A stretch of 50,677 nucleotides of DNA from Sphingobacterium siyangense. Its GTDB lineage: Bacteria; Bacteroidota; Bacteroidia; Sphingobacteriales; Sphingobacteriaceae. Positions 7,887 through 15,371 of the stretch are shown in pieces (positions within the stretch are counted from its first letter, which is position 1; each line of letters begins with the position of its first letter). The stretch spans positions 1-50,677 of the forward strand of contig NZ_VLKR01000041.1 in NCBI RefSeq assembly GCF_007830445.1. The letters are read 5' to 3'. The notes beneath the pieces are model-generated. The model had not been told where the DNA came from. It saw only the letters and a list, made by a program, of their open reading frames with translations, and did not search any database. Made by a program: the position numbers and the translations under genes.

Positions 7887-8654
7887 ATGAAAAGAAAACC
7901 AATCTTAAACTTTTTCGATATCGCAAGCGAAATTGATCAATTACCAGAAAACGAGCTTTTTAAATTAAAAGGAGGCGATAGTGATATCGCATGGGAAACA
8001 GAAGGTCCAGAAATTGACGTTTATCCTCCTGAGGGTAGCGGTGACGATGACAATTGGGATGATGGAGGAGATGACGATTGGGAAGATCCTTGGGATGATG
8101 GAAATGACGAAGATTTTGAGGATTATGATGACTTAGGCGATGGCGGAATCGATAACAATCCTGATAATGATCCCGATGCAGATGAACTACCTGAATTATG
8201 TTTTGATGCTATTTGGGATGCTTATCCACATAATGTAAATGGTCAAACCCAACATCCAAGCCAAGATGATTACGCAAACCAATGTGCTATTCGCGTGGGA
8301 GCGGCATTAAAAGAAGTATATGATGTTGACTTCGGTAGTTATGGTACAGAATTTGACGACCCTTTATCATCAGAAGGTTATCCTATTCGGGCGGCTAACT
8401 TAAAAAATTATCTAGTTGATGACTATAAATCAAAAGGTATGGAGAGCCAAATAAAAACATATAATTCGACAAATGCATTCCTTGATTCGGCATCTTCAAA
8501 GTTAAATGGTATAGTTTATATGCAACGTGGTGGAGTAAATCACATTGATGTATTTAAAGGCGATGAAGGAAAAAACGAAGTAGGATCTCTTTGGTTATCA
8601 GGAAATGTTGACAAAGTGATCTTCATTCCTATAGATAATTCAGCATGTCAATAA
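7887..8654 (+). CDS. Double-glycine-leader effector with Tae4-like peptidoglycan amidase domain
   Basis: The 255-residue protein shares 58 of its first 63 residues with the metallopeptidase-like effector: a leader ending ENELFKLKGG and an acidic DDDNWDDGGDD linker that runs to about residue 100. The C-terminal 150 residues resemble Tae4, the type VI secretion amidase that cuts the D-Glu-mDAP bond of peptidoglycan. Cys133 lies in YANQCAIRVGAALKEV and His219 in GGVNHIDVFKGD, with Asp221 close by. Tae4 domains are known mainly as type VI cargo, whereas this one carries an export leader for a C39-type ABC exporter. The 3' end overlaps a possible start of the next gene. The enzymatic assignment rests on motif recognition. 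Confidence 0.8.
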   Translation: MKRKPILNFFDIASEIDQLPENELFKLKGGDSDIAWETEGPEIDVYPPEGSGDDDNWDDGGDDDWEDPWDDGNDEDFEDYDDLGDGGIDNNPDNDPDADELPELCFDAIWDAYPHNVNGQTQHPSQDDYANQCAIRVGAALKEVYDVDFGSYGTEFDDPLSSEGYPIRAANLKNYLVDDYKSKGMESQIKTYNSTNAFLDSASSKLNGIVYMQRGGVNHIDVFKGDEGKNEVGSLWLSGNVDKVIFIPIDNSACQ

Positions 8655-8665
8655 AATTTTTTATT

Positions 8666-9451
8666 ATGAAGTTTACTAAAATATTAGTTTTACTCTTTCT
8701 CTTTATTGATTTTTCTGTTGGTTTTGCACAGAAAAAAATAAATGTAAATACAGCCAAAGAGTATTGGTTTTCTGATAGATTATCAGACAGCCTCTCGGAA
8801 AAGAAAACACCCGATCCAAGCCAAGGCTTTCCTATACAGGCATTTTTAATACAGAAAGATAGATTATACTATCAACCGGCAATAGGTGACGACCTGATTC
8901 CCGTTTCTTTAACTCCTGTGAAAGGCTCGGATAAATTATATCTGAATATCGGCGAAACAATGACAAGTAATCATATGTATGATTATTCATCAGATGGAAA
9001 GGATTTCTTATTAACAAAAAGGGCAAATGAAATGCTTTTAACTGTTAATGATAAAAGTGGAAACACTGTAGATTCTATCAAATTTATAAGACCTACAGAT
9101 TTCATGATGAATAAAGACGTATCGGAAATTTACTTTGCACATTTGATAAACGGTACTTATAGATTAGGCGACTCAAATGATGAGGTCTCATTTGACATGG
9201 ACGGAAATTTAAAGGGGATTAATAGCTTTTCAAAATGGAATGTGACTAGAGCCGCGGGAAAGATAAAACCTCGGGTAAACAGTCCCCATGCGTTTATAGT
9301 CCTTCAAACCTCAGGTGTTAAGCAAAAGGAATCATTTGTTGTCATCTTTGACGAACTTATTAAAACAATGAATTTCTTTAAATATAATATTCTTAAAGAT
9401 GGATCCTACAGTTTAGAAAAGGAACCCTATTATATATTAAAACAAAGTTAG
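8666..9451 (+). CDS. Exported protein, probable immunity partner of the Tae4-like effector
   Basis: The ATG at 8666 gives 261 residues with a clear signal peptide (KILVLLFLFIDFSVGFAQ); an in-frame ATG at 8645 would overlap the effector stop and place a charged extension before it. The mature part is beta-rich by pattern, with no cysteines I can point to and no recognised domain. It is far larger than the known Tai4 immunity proteins (about 100 residues) and does not resemble them. The gene begins 11 nt after the amidase effector, and a periplasmic location is where an amidase inhibitor would be needed. Immunity is inferred from position. Confidence 0.62.
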   Translation: MKFTKILVLLFLFIDFSVGFAQKKINVNTAKEYWFSDRLSDSLSEKKTPDPSQGFPIQAFLIQKDRLYYQPAIGDDLIPVSLTPVKGSDKLYLNIGETMTSNHMYDYSSDGKDFLLTKRANEMLLTVNDKSGNTVDSIKFIRPTDFMMNKDVSEIYFAHLINGTYRLGDSNDEVSFDMDGNLKGINSFSKWNVTRAAGKIKPRVNSPHAFIVLQTSGVKQKESFVVIFDELIKTMNFFKYNILKDGSYSLEKEPYYILKQS

Positions 9452-9496
9452 TTTATCCTATTTCCAGTAACTCTTTAAATCTCTGGAAATAGGTTT

Positions 9497-9780
9497 TTAT
9501 TTTCCCACGTTAGGAACGTGTAAAACCATAAACGGACGATACAGTGCATTTTTCGGGAGTTTGGAAATCCAAACTGCTGTGTGGTCGCTGCAAATTATAA
9601 ACTTTAATAATTTTATCGATGCTTTTGGCTGTGTCCTTATGATTTTGGTATACTCGCTTGGGATAGAATTCATTTTTATGAATACCATTAACACGTTCAG
9701 CTAGCGCGTTATCATAAGGCTACCACGCTGCGCCATACTAATCGCAATGCCATAACGCCGGAGCATTGCTTTATCTTTAC
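9497..9780 (-). pseudogene. IS3-family transposase relic (integrase core C-terminus)
   Basis: Reading the minus strand across at least one frameshift gives YDNALAERVNGIHKNEF, then KIIKVYNLQRPHSSLDFQTP and a short tail. This is the C-terminal part of the DDE integrase domain of IS3-family (IS150-like) transposases. The frame breaks near 9722, and everything upstream of roughly 9780 is missing. It separates the two effector cassettes from the Imm22-like gene and marks past insertion into the island. Confidence 0.82.
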
Positions 9781-9815
9781 CATTGCTAATTCAGATTCTT
9801 AAATTACATCACAGG

Positions 9816-10571
9816 ATGAAAAAAATACATGTATGGTTCGGAAAGTTTAAAACGGAGAAAGAATTAAAAAAATATCTGGATCAAAATGACTATCTGGAAG
9901 CATGGTCTGTTTATGACAACGAACCGCCAACCGGAAACGAAGAGGACGATAAAGAACCAAATACGGAGTTACGCTGTGATTTTTGCAAGGAAGTTCATTT
10001 GGATAACTATGATGAAGATCTCATGATAATGAAATATTATAAGAACTCTCTAAATATCAAAACCATTGCAAATGATATTGGTGTAGATAAAAATGAGTTA
10101 GAAACATTATTAAGAGGACATAGTTTCATTGGTTTTAACGCTGTTGTAGCTTTTGAAGACAATGACCTAGATGAAAAAGATGCTTCACGTTCTGAAACGA
10201 TAAAGTACATTGGGAAATTGGCTCAGTTTTCTGACCAGTCTTTATCTGATTATGAGGTTCATTATTTATGGATAGGAGACAATAAAATTGATAAAAAGAA
10301 TATTCTCCAACAAGCGGCACTAAATAAAAAGGATATTATAAAACTGAATTATTACCATACTTCAAAAAGCGAAAAACTTGACGAGATACTGTTTCTCCAA
10401 ATAGAAGATTACAACATTGCCGAAAAGATGATTTTCAAAGCTGAAGAGCTGAGAATGATCACCGCCCATTCCGTACTTGAACTTGTTGTAAAAGGCTCAA
10501 TTGAAATACATGGTGAAAAAATTGCCGATATGCTCGGTATGAAATATATTGGAAAATTTGACAAGGAATAA
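9816..10571 (+). CDS. Imm22-like immunity protein
   Basis: The ATG at 9816, preceded by ACAGG, gives 251 residues. The first part begins MKKIHVWFGKFKTEKELKKY and later has LDNYDEDLMIMKYYKN and LLRGHSFIGFNAVVAFED. This matches the pattern of Immunity protein 22 (an Ile/Val-W-x-G-x-F start, a D-Y-D-E-D segment, then an SF segment), found as a protector against polymorphic nuclease toxins. The remaining 120 residues look like an alpha/beta domain carrying LWIGDNKIDKKN, and are longer than a minimal Imm22. No signal peptide is present, so it acts in the cytoplasm, unlike the two exported partners. No intact cognate toxin is adjacent; it is an orphan here. Confidence 0.68.
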   Translation: MKKIHVWFGKFKTEKELKKYLDQNDYLEAWSVYDNEPPTGNEEDDKEPNTELRCDFCKEVHLDNYDEDLMIMKYYKNSLNIKTIANDIGVDKNELETLLRGHSFIGFNAVVAFEDNDLDEKDASRSETIKYIGKLAQFSDQSLSDYEVHYLWIGDNKIDKKNILQQAALNKKDIIKLNYYHTSKSEKLDEILFLQIEDYNIAEKMIFKAEELRMITAHSVLELVVKGSIEIHGEKIADMLGMKYIGKFDKE

Positions 10572-10679
10572 AATCTAATTTGTTTTTTACAGTTTGTAAT
10601 CGTCGATTTTCACCTGTTCGCATATTTACGAACGAAGAATATCTGCTTAAAAATACCAACTAAAACTACAGAATAATAG

Positions 10680-11087
10680 ATGAACATACAGCTAAGTGTC
10701 AATAGAGATTTAAACGCAAACGACATACTACAACTTTATCAAGCTAACAAATGGAGTGCGGCCGATAAACCAGAACTACTGATCAAAGCACTCTTAAATT
10801 CGCATTCCTTAGTGACGGCATGGGATGGTACGACATTGGTAGGTCTAGGAAATGCTATTTCCGATGGGTATCTCGTGGTTTATTATCCACATCTACTGGT
10901 GCTACCCTCCTATCAAGGCAAAGGTGTTGGGCGTTTGATTATGGATAAAATGCAAGAGATTTATAAGGGTTTTCACATGCAGATGCTTACGGCTGATGGA
11001 AATGCGATCGACTTTTATAAAAAGAACGGCTTTGAACGAGCAGGTCAAAAAGAGCCGATGTGGATCTATTCTGGGGGTGATCACTGA
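10680..11087 (+). CDS. GNAT-family N-acetyltransferase
   Basis: The 135-residue protein shows the acetyl-CoA binding motif A (LLVLPSYQGKGVGRLIMDK, with Q/RxxGxG/A) at about residues 75-95 and a C-terminal FYKKNGFERAG motif. The family transfers an acetyl group from acetyl-CoA to an amine; the substrate cannot be told. It sits between two putative immunity genes about 108 nt after the first, which may be coincidental. The length is that of a complete single-domain GNAT. Confidence 0.88.
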   Translation: MNIQLSVNRDLNANDILQLYQANKWSAADKPELLIKALLNSHSLVTAWDGTTLVGLGNAISDGYLVVYYPHLLVLPSYQGKGVGRLIMDKMQEIYKGFHMQMLTADGNAIDFYKKNGFERAGQKEPMWIYSGGDH

Positions 11088-11098
11088 GAGAAGGTTAA

Positions 11099-11248
11099 GG
11101 TAGCCTGCCCAAAATTCCGGCATTTGTAAAGACTGAAATGCAGGTTTATATCAATGCACAGCTTGGAGCGAATCTTGCGAGAGTAGCCAATATGGTAGGA
11201 ACTAATCCTGGGACGGGAGTGAAAAACTGGGATCCTATTTGTAAATAA
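11099..11248 (+). pseudogene. C-terminal stub of a larger, lost protein (possible toxin tail)
   Basis: An open frame without a start, 49 codons, reads PAFVKTEMQVYINAQLGAN and then VGTNPGTGVKNWDPICK before a stop at 11246-11248. The composition and coding character look genuine, and a gene starts 6 nt after the stop. I do not recognise the fold. The arrangement, a protein tail directly followed by a small cytoplasmic protein, is what remains when a polymorphic toxin gene is deleted but its immunity gene is kept. That reading is inference. Confidence 0.5.
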
Positions 11249-11254
11249 ATTCAG

Positions 11255-11782
11255 ATGCGAAAGGAACAAATAACGGAGCAGTTAAAAGAGTATTATCCGG
11301 AGGGTCTTACCCTCGACGATATCATGGCTTATTCCTCTTCAGAACCTTACAGTAACCGGAAACGATGTATTGAATCAGCCTGGTCAGACCACGGGCAATG
11401 GGAACAATTAAAAGAATCCCTTACCGACCTGTCTGCTGAAATCTGGGACTACTCCTTCTTAGGGGGAAGCCCTTCGTATCACTTTTCCTTCCGCCTTGAG
11501 CAGAATGAAGACATTTTATACTCTTTATTTGTCAGTGTTATCTTACCCTATTTTGCGATCAGGATAATGAGCCTTTCCAATCGGGAAAAATCATTTACCT
11601 CTGTAAGCGACACTGATTTTCAGGTATTTGAAAAGCTAAAAAAGAAAGTACAAAATGTTTTCCCCGCGCATCTGATAATTAAAGATGATAGGTTGCTACA
11701 AACTAAGGTTGATATCTTCGAGGCAGATGGGGAAAATCCTCCGTCAATACAGCACCTTTTATTCTCGACGATAGAAACATAG
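11255..11782 (+). CDS. Cytoplasmic protein of 175 residues, putative orphan immunity protein
   Basis: The protein starts MRKEQITEQLKEYYPEGLTL and has no signal peptide or membrane segment. It is acidic with an aromatic-rich centre (WDYSFLGGSPSYHFSFRLEQ). I do not recognise the family. It starts 6 nt after a truncated coding stub that ends in frame, and lies in a run of immunity-like genes, so an immunity role is plausible but unproven. The stop at 11782 is followed by about 90 nt without coding features. Confidence 0.55.
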   Translation: MRKEQITEQLKEYYPEGLTLDDIMAYSSSEPYSNRKRCIESAWSDHGQWEQLKESLTDLSAEIWDYSFLGGSPSYHFSFRLEQNEDILYSLFVSVILPYFAIRIMSLSNREKSFTSVSDTDFQVFEKLKKKVQNVFPAHLIIKDDRLLQTKVDIFEADGENPPSIQHLLFSTIET

Positions 11783-11871
11783 TTACAGCAGCACTATTCC
11801 GCAGTCTTTCTCCAGATCAACCCACTCTTCGATAAATACCACCGATACCCTTTGGTCCATAAAATTTCTCC

Positions 11872-12195
11872 TTATCCTGTAATTTTTAGAAATTGGATTT
11901 GATTACCAACAATATTGAGCCGGTAACTCAAGACAATAGGGCTTCCAGGAAAATTACCTGAGACTTCCGCTTTCAAAATACTTTGATCCTCATTCTTCTC
12001 AAAGCTGATAGGCTTCATAATTGACTTATAGTTTTTATTTGCATCTGAAATCCATTTTTCGATCTCTTTTCGTCCATTGTGCATTTTGCCCTCATCATAA
12101 ACTACTGCTGTTTCGGCGAAACACTTGGCATATGCAACGCTATTGTAGCTCGCTTGTGCTGCCACTAAATCTATTAACACTTTTGGTAATTCCAT
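11872..12195 (-). CDS. NTF2-like / SnoaL-like protein
   Basis: The 107-residue protein reads as an NTF2-like fold: an N-terminal helix with YAKCFAETAVVYDEG, then GRKEIEKWISDANKNY, and a beta-rich C-terminus. Such proteins are small enzymes or binding proteins (SnoaL-type, ketosteroid isomerase-like). It is the last gene of a three-gene minus-strand operon behind an SDR reductase and a DUF1330-like gene, with a 6-nt gap to the preceding gene, and is probably co-regulated by the divergent HxlR repressor. The substrate is unknown. Confidence 0.8.
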   Translation of the reverse strand: MELPKVLIDLVAAQASYNSVAYAKCFAETAVVYDEGKMHNGRKEIEKWISDANKNYKSIMKPISFEKNEDQSILKAEVSGNFPGSPIVLSYRLNIVGNQIQFLKITG

Positions 12196-12201
12196 GATTT
12201 C

Positions 12202-12360
12202 TTATTTTATCTGATCACCTTCGAGAACTTCAAAGTCTCCATAAGGAGAAAGAACTTCAATTGGGTGCCCCTTCATAGTCTCCCTGATCAGGCTCCAATA
12301 TTTCTCTAGCTCTTTTTGATCAATAGTTGTGATTCTTGTAAATATTATGTATGCTGGCAT
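12202..12360 (-). CDS. DUF1330-like short protein, apparently truncated
   Basis: The ATG at 12360, 11 nt after the SDR stop, gives 52 residues starting MPAYIIFTRITTIDQKELEK and ending GDFEVLEGDQIK. This matches the first half of DUF1330 proteins (about 95 residues, ferredoxin-like fold), which normally continue with an ERVVVLEF-type strand. Here the frame stops, and the next gene begins 7 nt later, so the second half is missing. It may be a genuine mini-version or a deletion product. A longer in-frame start at 12396 would overlap the SDR. Confidence 0.6.
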   Translation of the reverse strand: MPAYIIFTRITTIDQKELEKYWSLIRETMKGHPIEVLSPYGDFEVLEGDQIK

Positions 12361-12370
12361 ATGACTAAAT

Positions 12371-13165
12371 TCAAACGGTTGGTATTGTCCCGCCATCGAT
12401 TACAAATTCGGTTCCGGTGAGATATCCTGCTCGTGGTGATACTAAAAAACCGACCAATTCCGCAACCTCTTCGGGTTTTGCCGGCCTGCCAAAAGGTATT
12501 CCTCCCAGGCTATTCATGACCTGTTGGATTGCTTCCTCAACACTAATACCGTTTCGCTCCGAAATTTCCTGCATCATTCCCGTTGCACCATCTGTCTGAA
12601 TCCAGCCCGGCGAAACAGTTAAAACTCGTACTCCTTTCGGTGATACTTCATTTGATAGATTTTTACTGTAATTTAACAAGCCTGCCTTTGCTGCCGCATA
12701 AGGTAATGTTGAATCATGTAGTGGTAACCTAGCTTGTATGGAAGCGATATGAATAATGACACCATTTCCCCTTGCTAACATATGAGGCAAAAAGCCTCGG
12801 TCTAAACGGACCGGCGCAAGCAGATTGGTATGAATAGCCTTTTCCCAATCTTCATCGCTCAATACTGAAAAACCTCCGCCTTCTGCATCTGAACCGCCCA
12901 GATTATTGACGAGTATATCCAACCTTCCAAATTTTTGAAGAACTTCTGAAACTATTTTTTTGGTTCCGGCAGATTGGCTTAGATCAGCAGAAATAAAATG
13001 TAACTTGTCGTTGGCTTGTTTAGGGGTATTTCTTGCCGCAATAATAACCGTTGCGCCTGCATTTAACAAGCGCTCAGCTATTGCCTTTCCCGCGCCTTTT
13101 GTACCACCTGTCACCAAAGCAAATTTACCCGATAACTCCTTGTTGAAATCAACTATATGTTTCAT
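12371..13165 (-). CDS. Short-chain dehydrogenase/reductase (SDR)
   Basis: With the ATG at 13165 the protein has 264 residues. The Rossmann motif is FALVTGGTKGAGKAIAERL, the NNLGG segment follows at about 85, the catalytic Ser lies in IHIASIQ and the YAAAKAGLL motif provides Tyr and Lys. The C-terminus ends GYLTGTEFVIDGG, typical of classical SDRs that oxidise or reduce alcohols and ketones with NAD(P)H. It heads a minus-strand operon with the DUF1330-like and NTF2-like genes and is divergent from an HxlR-type regulator, whose probable operator lies 72 nt upstream. The upstream ATG at 13186 is less likely. Confidence 0.9.
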   Translation of the reverse strand: MKHIVDFNKELSGKFALVTGGTKGAGKAIAERLLNAGATVIIAARNTPKQANDKLHFISADLSQSAGTKKIVSEVLQKFGRLDILVNNLGGSDAEGGGFSVLSDEDWEKAIHTNLLAPVRLDRGFLPHMLARGNGVIIHIASIQARLPLHDSTLPYAAAKAGLLNYSKNLSNEVSPKGVRVLTVSPGWIQTDGATGMMQEISERNGISVEEAIQQVMNSLGGIPFGRPAKPEEVAELVGFLVSPRAGYLTGTEFVIDGGTIPTV

Positions 13166-13236
13166 TATTGAAATATTTTTATACAAATTTCCGACCTATA
13201 AACAGTTTACACAAGTACGGAAAAACGAATTGCATA

Positions 13237-13252
13237 GGGATAAATTTATCCC
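13237..13252. promoter_or_regulatory. Perfect 16-bp palindrome, candidate HxlR operator
   Basis: GGGATAAATTTATCCC is an exact palindrome centred in the 125-nt gap between the divergent SDR operon and the HxlR regulator gene. HxlR-type dimers bind short palindromes near their own genes. Position and symmetry make it the likely operator controlling both directions; binding is inferred. Confidence 0.55.
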
Positions 13253-13254
13253 AT

Positions 13255-13286
13255 ATTGTATATTTTCGAACATTGACTTAATTTTG
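13255..13286 (+). promoter_or_regulatory. Possible Bacteroidota-type promoter for the HxlR gene
   Basis: TAATTTTG at 13279-13286 fits the Bacteroidota -7 consensus TAnnTTTG, with ATTG 20 nt upstream as a weak -33 element. It lies immediately next to the palindrome at 13237-13252. The start codon follows within 5 nt of the -7 box, which would leave an extremely short leader, so the assignment is tentative. Confidence 0.3.
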
Positions 13287-13290
13287 GAAT

Positions 13291-13638
13291 ATGTACGAAA
13301 AGAAAATACCTTTAAGTCTCAACTGTGGTTTAGACCTGATTGGTGAAGTTCTCTATGGTAAATGGAAAATAAGATTATTGTGGTTTATCAATGAAGGGTA
13401 CAAACGCCCAAGCGAACTCCAGCGCAAAATACCGGATGCTTCACGAAGAGTTCTAAATGTTCAGCTAAAAGAACTTGAAGAGCACGAATTGGTTGCAAAA
13501 GTTATTTACCCTGTTGTACCACCTAAAGTGGAATACAGTCTTACAGAATTTGGGAAGACTTTAATCCCTGTAATTTCTGCACTAGGAAATTGGGGTGATG
13601 AGCATCAGGAGCGTCTAAGGAAAGTAATTTTGAAATAA
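13291..13638 (+). CDS. HxlR-family transcriptional regulator
   Basis: The 115-residue protein has the family winged-helix pattern: a cysteine near the N-terminus (LNCGLDLIGEVLYGKWKI), RPSELQRKIPDASRRVLNVQ as the recognition region, LKELEEHELV, and VEYSLTEFGKTLIPV in the wing. HxlR proteins are dimeric and often sense electrophiles or redox changes through the conserved cysteine. It is divergent from the SDR operon with a perfect palindrome between them, so local autoregulation and control of the SDR operon are likely. A hairpin terminator lies 56 nt after the stop. Confidence 0.92.
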   Translation: MYEKKIPLSLNCGLDLIGEVLYGKWKIRLLWFINEGYKRPSELQRKIPDASRRVLNVQLKELEEHELVAKVIYPVVPPKVEYSLTEFGKTLIPVISALGNWGDEHQERLRKVILK

Positions 13639-13693
13639 AACGTTGAATTTCCCCGGGAGAAATTCAAAAAAATGGCGTGCGAAATATCAAAAA

Positions 13694-13721
13694 AAGTCGA
13701 TTCTTCATTTAGAATCGACTT
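13694..13721 (+). terminator. Hairpin terminator after the HxlR gene
   Basis: AAGTCGATTCT pairs exactly with AGAATCGACTT around a 6-nt loop, preceded by an A-run and followed by TATATACATA. The flanking A/T tracts suit termination in either direction. The minus-strand gene ending at 13791 may use it as well. Confidence 0.7.
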
Positions 13722-13790
13722 ATATACATACGCTAACTATGATATATGACCTAAAATTTACGACCTCGATAACGCTGGTGGCCAGCTTCA

Positions 13791-14723
13791 TCATTTCAGA
13801 TCACCATATCCTTGTAGACCAGTTGTCTTACAATAGGCTTCCTCAAGAATTTTCAATCGTCCGCTTTTTATTGCAATTTTCGCAACAATACTCAGAAGAG
13901 GTTCTACAATTTTCATTACTCCTGTCATCTTGGAGTTATTCAGGTAAATGAACAGAGCCAGGTCTGAAAAATTCTTTGGAATTCCGTTCCCGTCCGTAAG
14001 ACCATCCTTTGCCAGCCCCAATAGAATCAGTGCGGCCTTCTCAAATTCAATATTTCCTGGATCGATGGTTGTCCGTAACCGGCACACGCCTTTAGATCTA
14101 TTATTAAAAAGATGTGTTTCATTAGCCGATATGAAGATCTTATCCCCCGACTTGAGTTGGTAACGTTTACCGCTTCTACCCACTTCCAATTCACCTTCAA
14201 GGACTTCAAACCTTTCAGAAAATAGTGTATGATAATGCCATGGCGTTTTTGCTCCGGGGAGTAGATCACATTCACTTATAGTAGAACCACCATTGGCCGC
14301 AGACTGAATAAGATCAAAAGATACTTGATTATAAGGATTGTCGGTTCTCTTTTTTTGCATTAAAAGCACCGGTCCCACTATAATGCAGATCAATACAGCT
14401 ATCATATGAGCTATGCCATGCTGCCAGTCGCTGCCATTTTTGCCCATTACAATCATGAAATCGCCTAAGGGCACGACGGTCGCTGCTAGCAACGCTATGG
14501 CCAGTGCTTTCCTTTCATTTGCCAATACTAAAAGCACCAGAAGAATACCAGAAAATAGATCGCGAATTCCTTTGATGTAGTGAAAGGAATAATCAGCATG
14601 TGTATTAGTAGAGATACCGTAATCGAATTCAGCGTTAAGCGGTGAAAACAAAAATCTTAGACCTATAAATAGTAAACCTATTCCGGTCAAAAATGAAATG
14701 ATGTAACATATTCTTGTTGCCAT
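13791..14723 (-). CDS. DUF4267-like membrane domain fused to a cupin
   Basis: The ATG at 14723 gives 310 residues. Residues 1-135 form four membrane segments of the DUF4267 type (FLTGIGLLFIGLRFLFSPL, FHYIKGIRDLFSG, and ending with a MIAVLICIIVGPVLLM helix). Residues from about 150 to 235 form a cupin: PWHYHTLFSERFEVLEGELE, SGDKIFISANETHLFNN, with His and Glu positions that could bind a metal. A helical tail follows. The two domains are usually found in separate proteins. It lies 70 nt after a Crp/Fnr-type regulator on the same strand and is probably co-transcribed. The function is unknown; a sensor or enzyme tethered to the membrane is possible. Confidence 0.75.
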   Translation of the reverse strand: MATRICYIISFLTGIGLLFIGLRFLFSPLNAEFDYGISTNTHADYSFHYIKGIRDLFSGILLVLLVLANERKALAIALLAATVVPLGDFMIVMGKNGSDWQHGIAHMIAVLICIIVGPVLLMQKKRTDNPYNQVSFDLIQSAANGGSTISECDLLPGAKTPWHYHTLFSERFEVLEGELEVGRSGKRYQLKSGDKIFISANETHLFNNRSKGVCRLRTTIDPGNIEFEKAALILLGLAKDGLTDGNGIPKNFSDLALFIYLNNSKMTGVMKIVEPLLSIVAKIAIKSGRLKILEEAYCKTTGLQGYGDLK

Positions 14724-14792
14724 AATATATAATTTTATTGACAACAAAGTTATCTGGACCGATTTCACTATTCATGCACCTAAGTTAATAAC

Positions 14793-15371
14793 TCAGTCCC
14801 TCCTCGTATTTCGGCTCCGGATACGGCTTAACGATTGTGGTTTCACCCCGACGTACGAAGCAATATAATATTGAGGAATTCTTTGTACTAGCTCAGGGTA
14901 TTCTTTTATAAATTTCTCATAACGAATTTCGGGAGAATCAGTATAAAAAGAATTAAGCCCTTGAAGGGTTTGAACAAAAACCTGCTCTATCACTAACCTG
15001 CCGAAACGTTCGCCATTCTTGATCTCAGAATAAAACACTTGAAGATCATTATAAGAAATTACCAATAGTGTACAATCTTCAAGAGCTTGAATAATCTGCC
15101 TAGATGGCTTTTGGGGAATAAAACTTTCGTTATTGCAGACAAAATCCATTTCTTTACCAAATCCATATGTTTTCTCCTCCCCATCATTGTTGATATAATA
15201 CTGCATAACACCGCTGATAATAAAACCAACATAACGGCAAACGTCCCCTTCACGCAAAAAATATTCACCCTTCCTGTATTTCTTTTCCCTAAAAAGTTTT
15301 GAAATCAGGTCCCTATCTGCTTGATTAATGTCTATTGCATCTGTGACCGTTTTTAATAATATATTTATCAT
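14793..15371 (-). CDS. Crp/Fnr-family transcriptional regulator
   Basis: The 192-residue protein has a cyclic-nucleotide-binding-type beta barrel (YRKGEYFLREGDVCRYVGFI, then VMQYYINNDGEEKTYGF) and a C-terminal DNA-binding part ending IPQYYIASYVGVKPQSLSRI. This is the layout of the many Bacteroidota Crp-like regulators that lack canonical cAMP-binding residues. It precedes the DUF4267-cupin gene on the same strand and probably regulates it. The ligand is unknown. Confidence 0.9.
   Translation of the reverse strand: MINILLKTVTDAIDINQADRDLISKLFREKKYRKGEYFLREGDVCRYVGFIISGVMQYYINNDGEEKTYGFGKEMDFVCNNESFIPQKPSRQIIQALEDCTLLVISYNDLQVFYSEIKNGERFGRLVIEQVFVQTLQGLNSFYTDSPEIRYEKFIKEYPELVQRIPQYYIASYVGVKPQSLSRIRSRNTRRD

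Noticed and set aside
6343..8654. RTX-type calcium-binding repeats in the effectors
   Set aside because: The acidic linkers are Asp/Gly-rich but lack the nonapeptide GGxGxDxUx periodicity and a C-terminal secretion signal; leader cleavage is the more likely route.
6343..8654. A bacteriocin or lantibiotic precursor
   Set aside because: The products are 255-317 residues with globular C-terminal domains; only the leader resembles small bacteriocin precursors.
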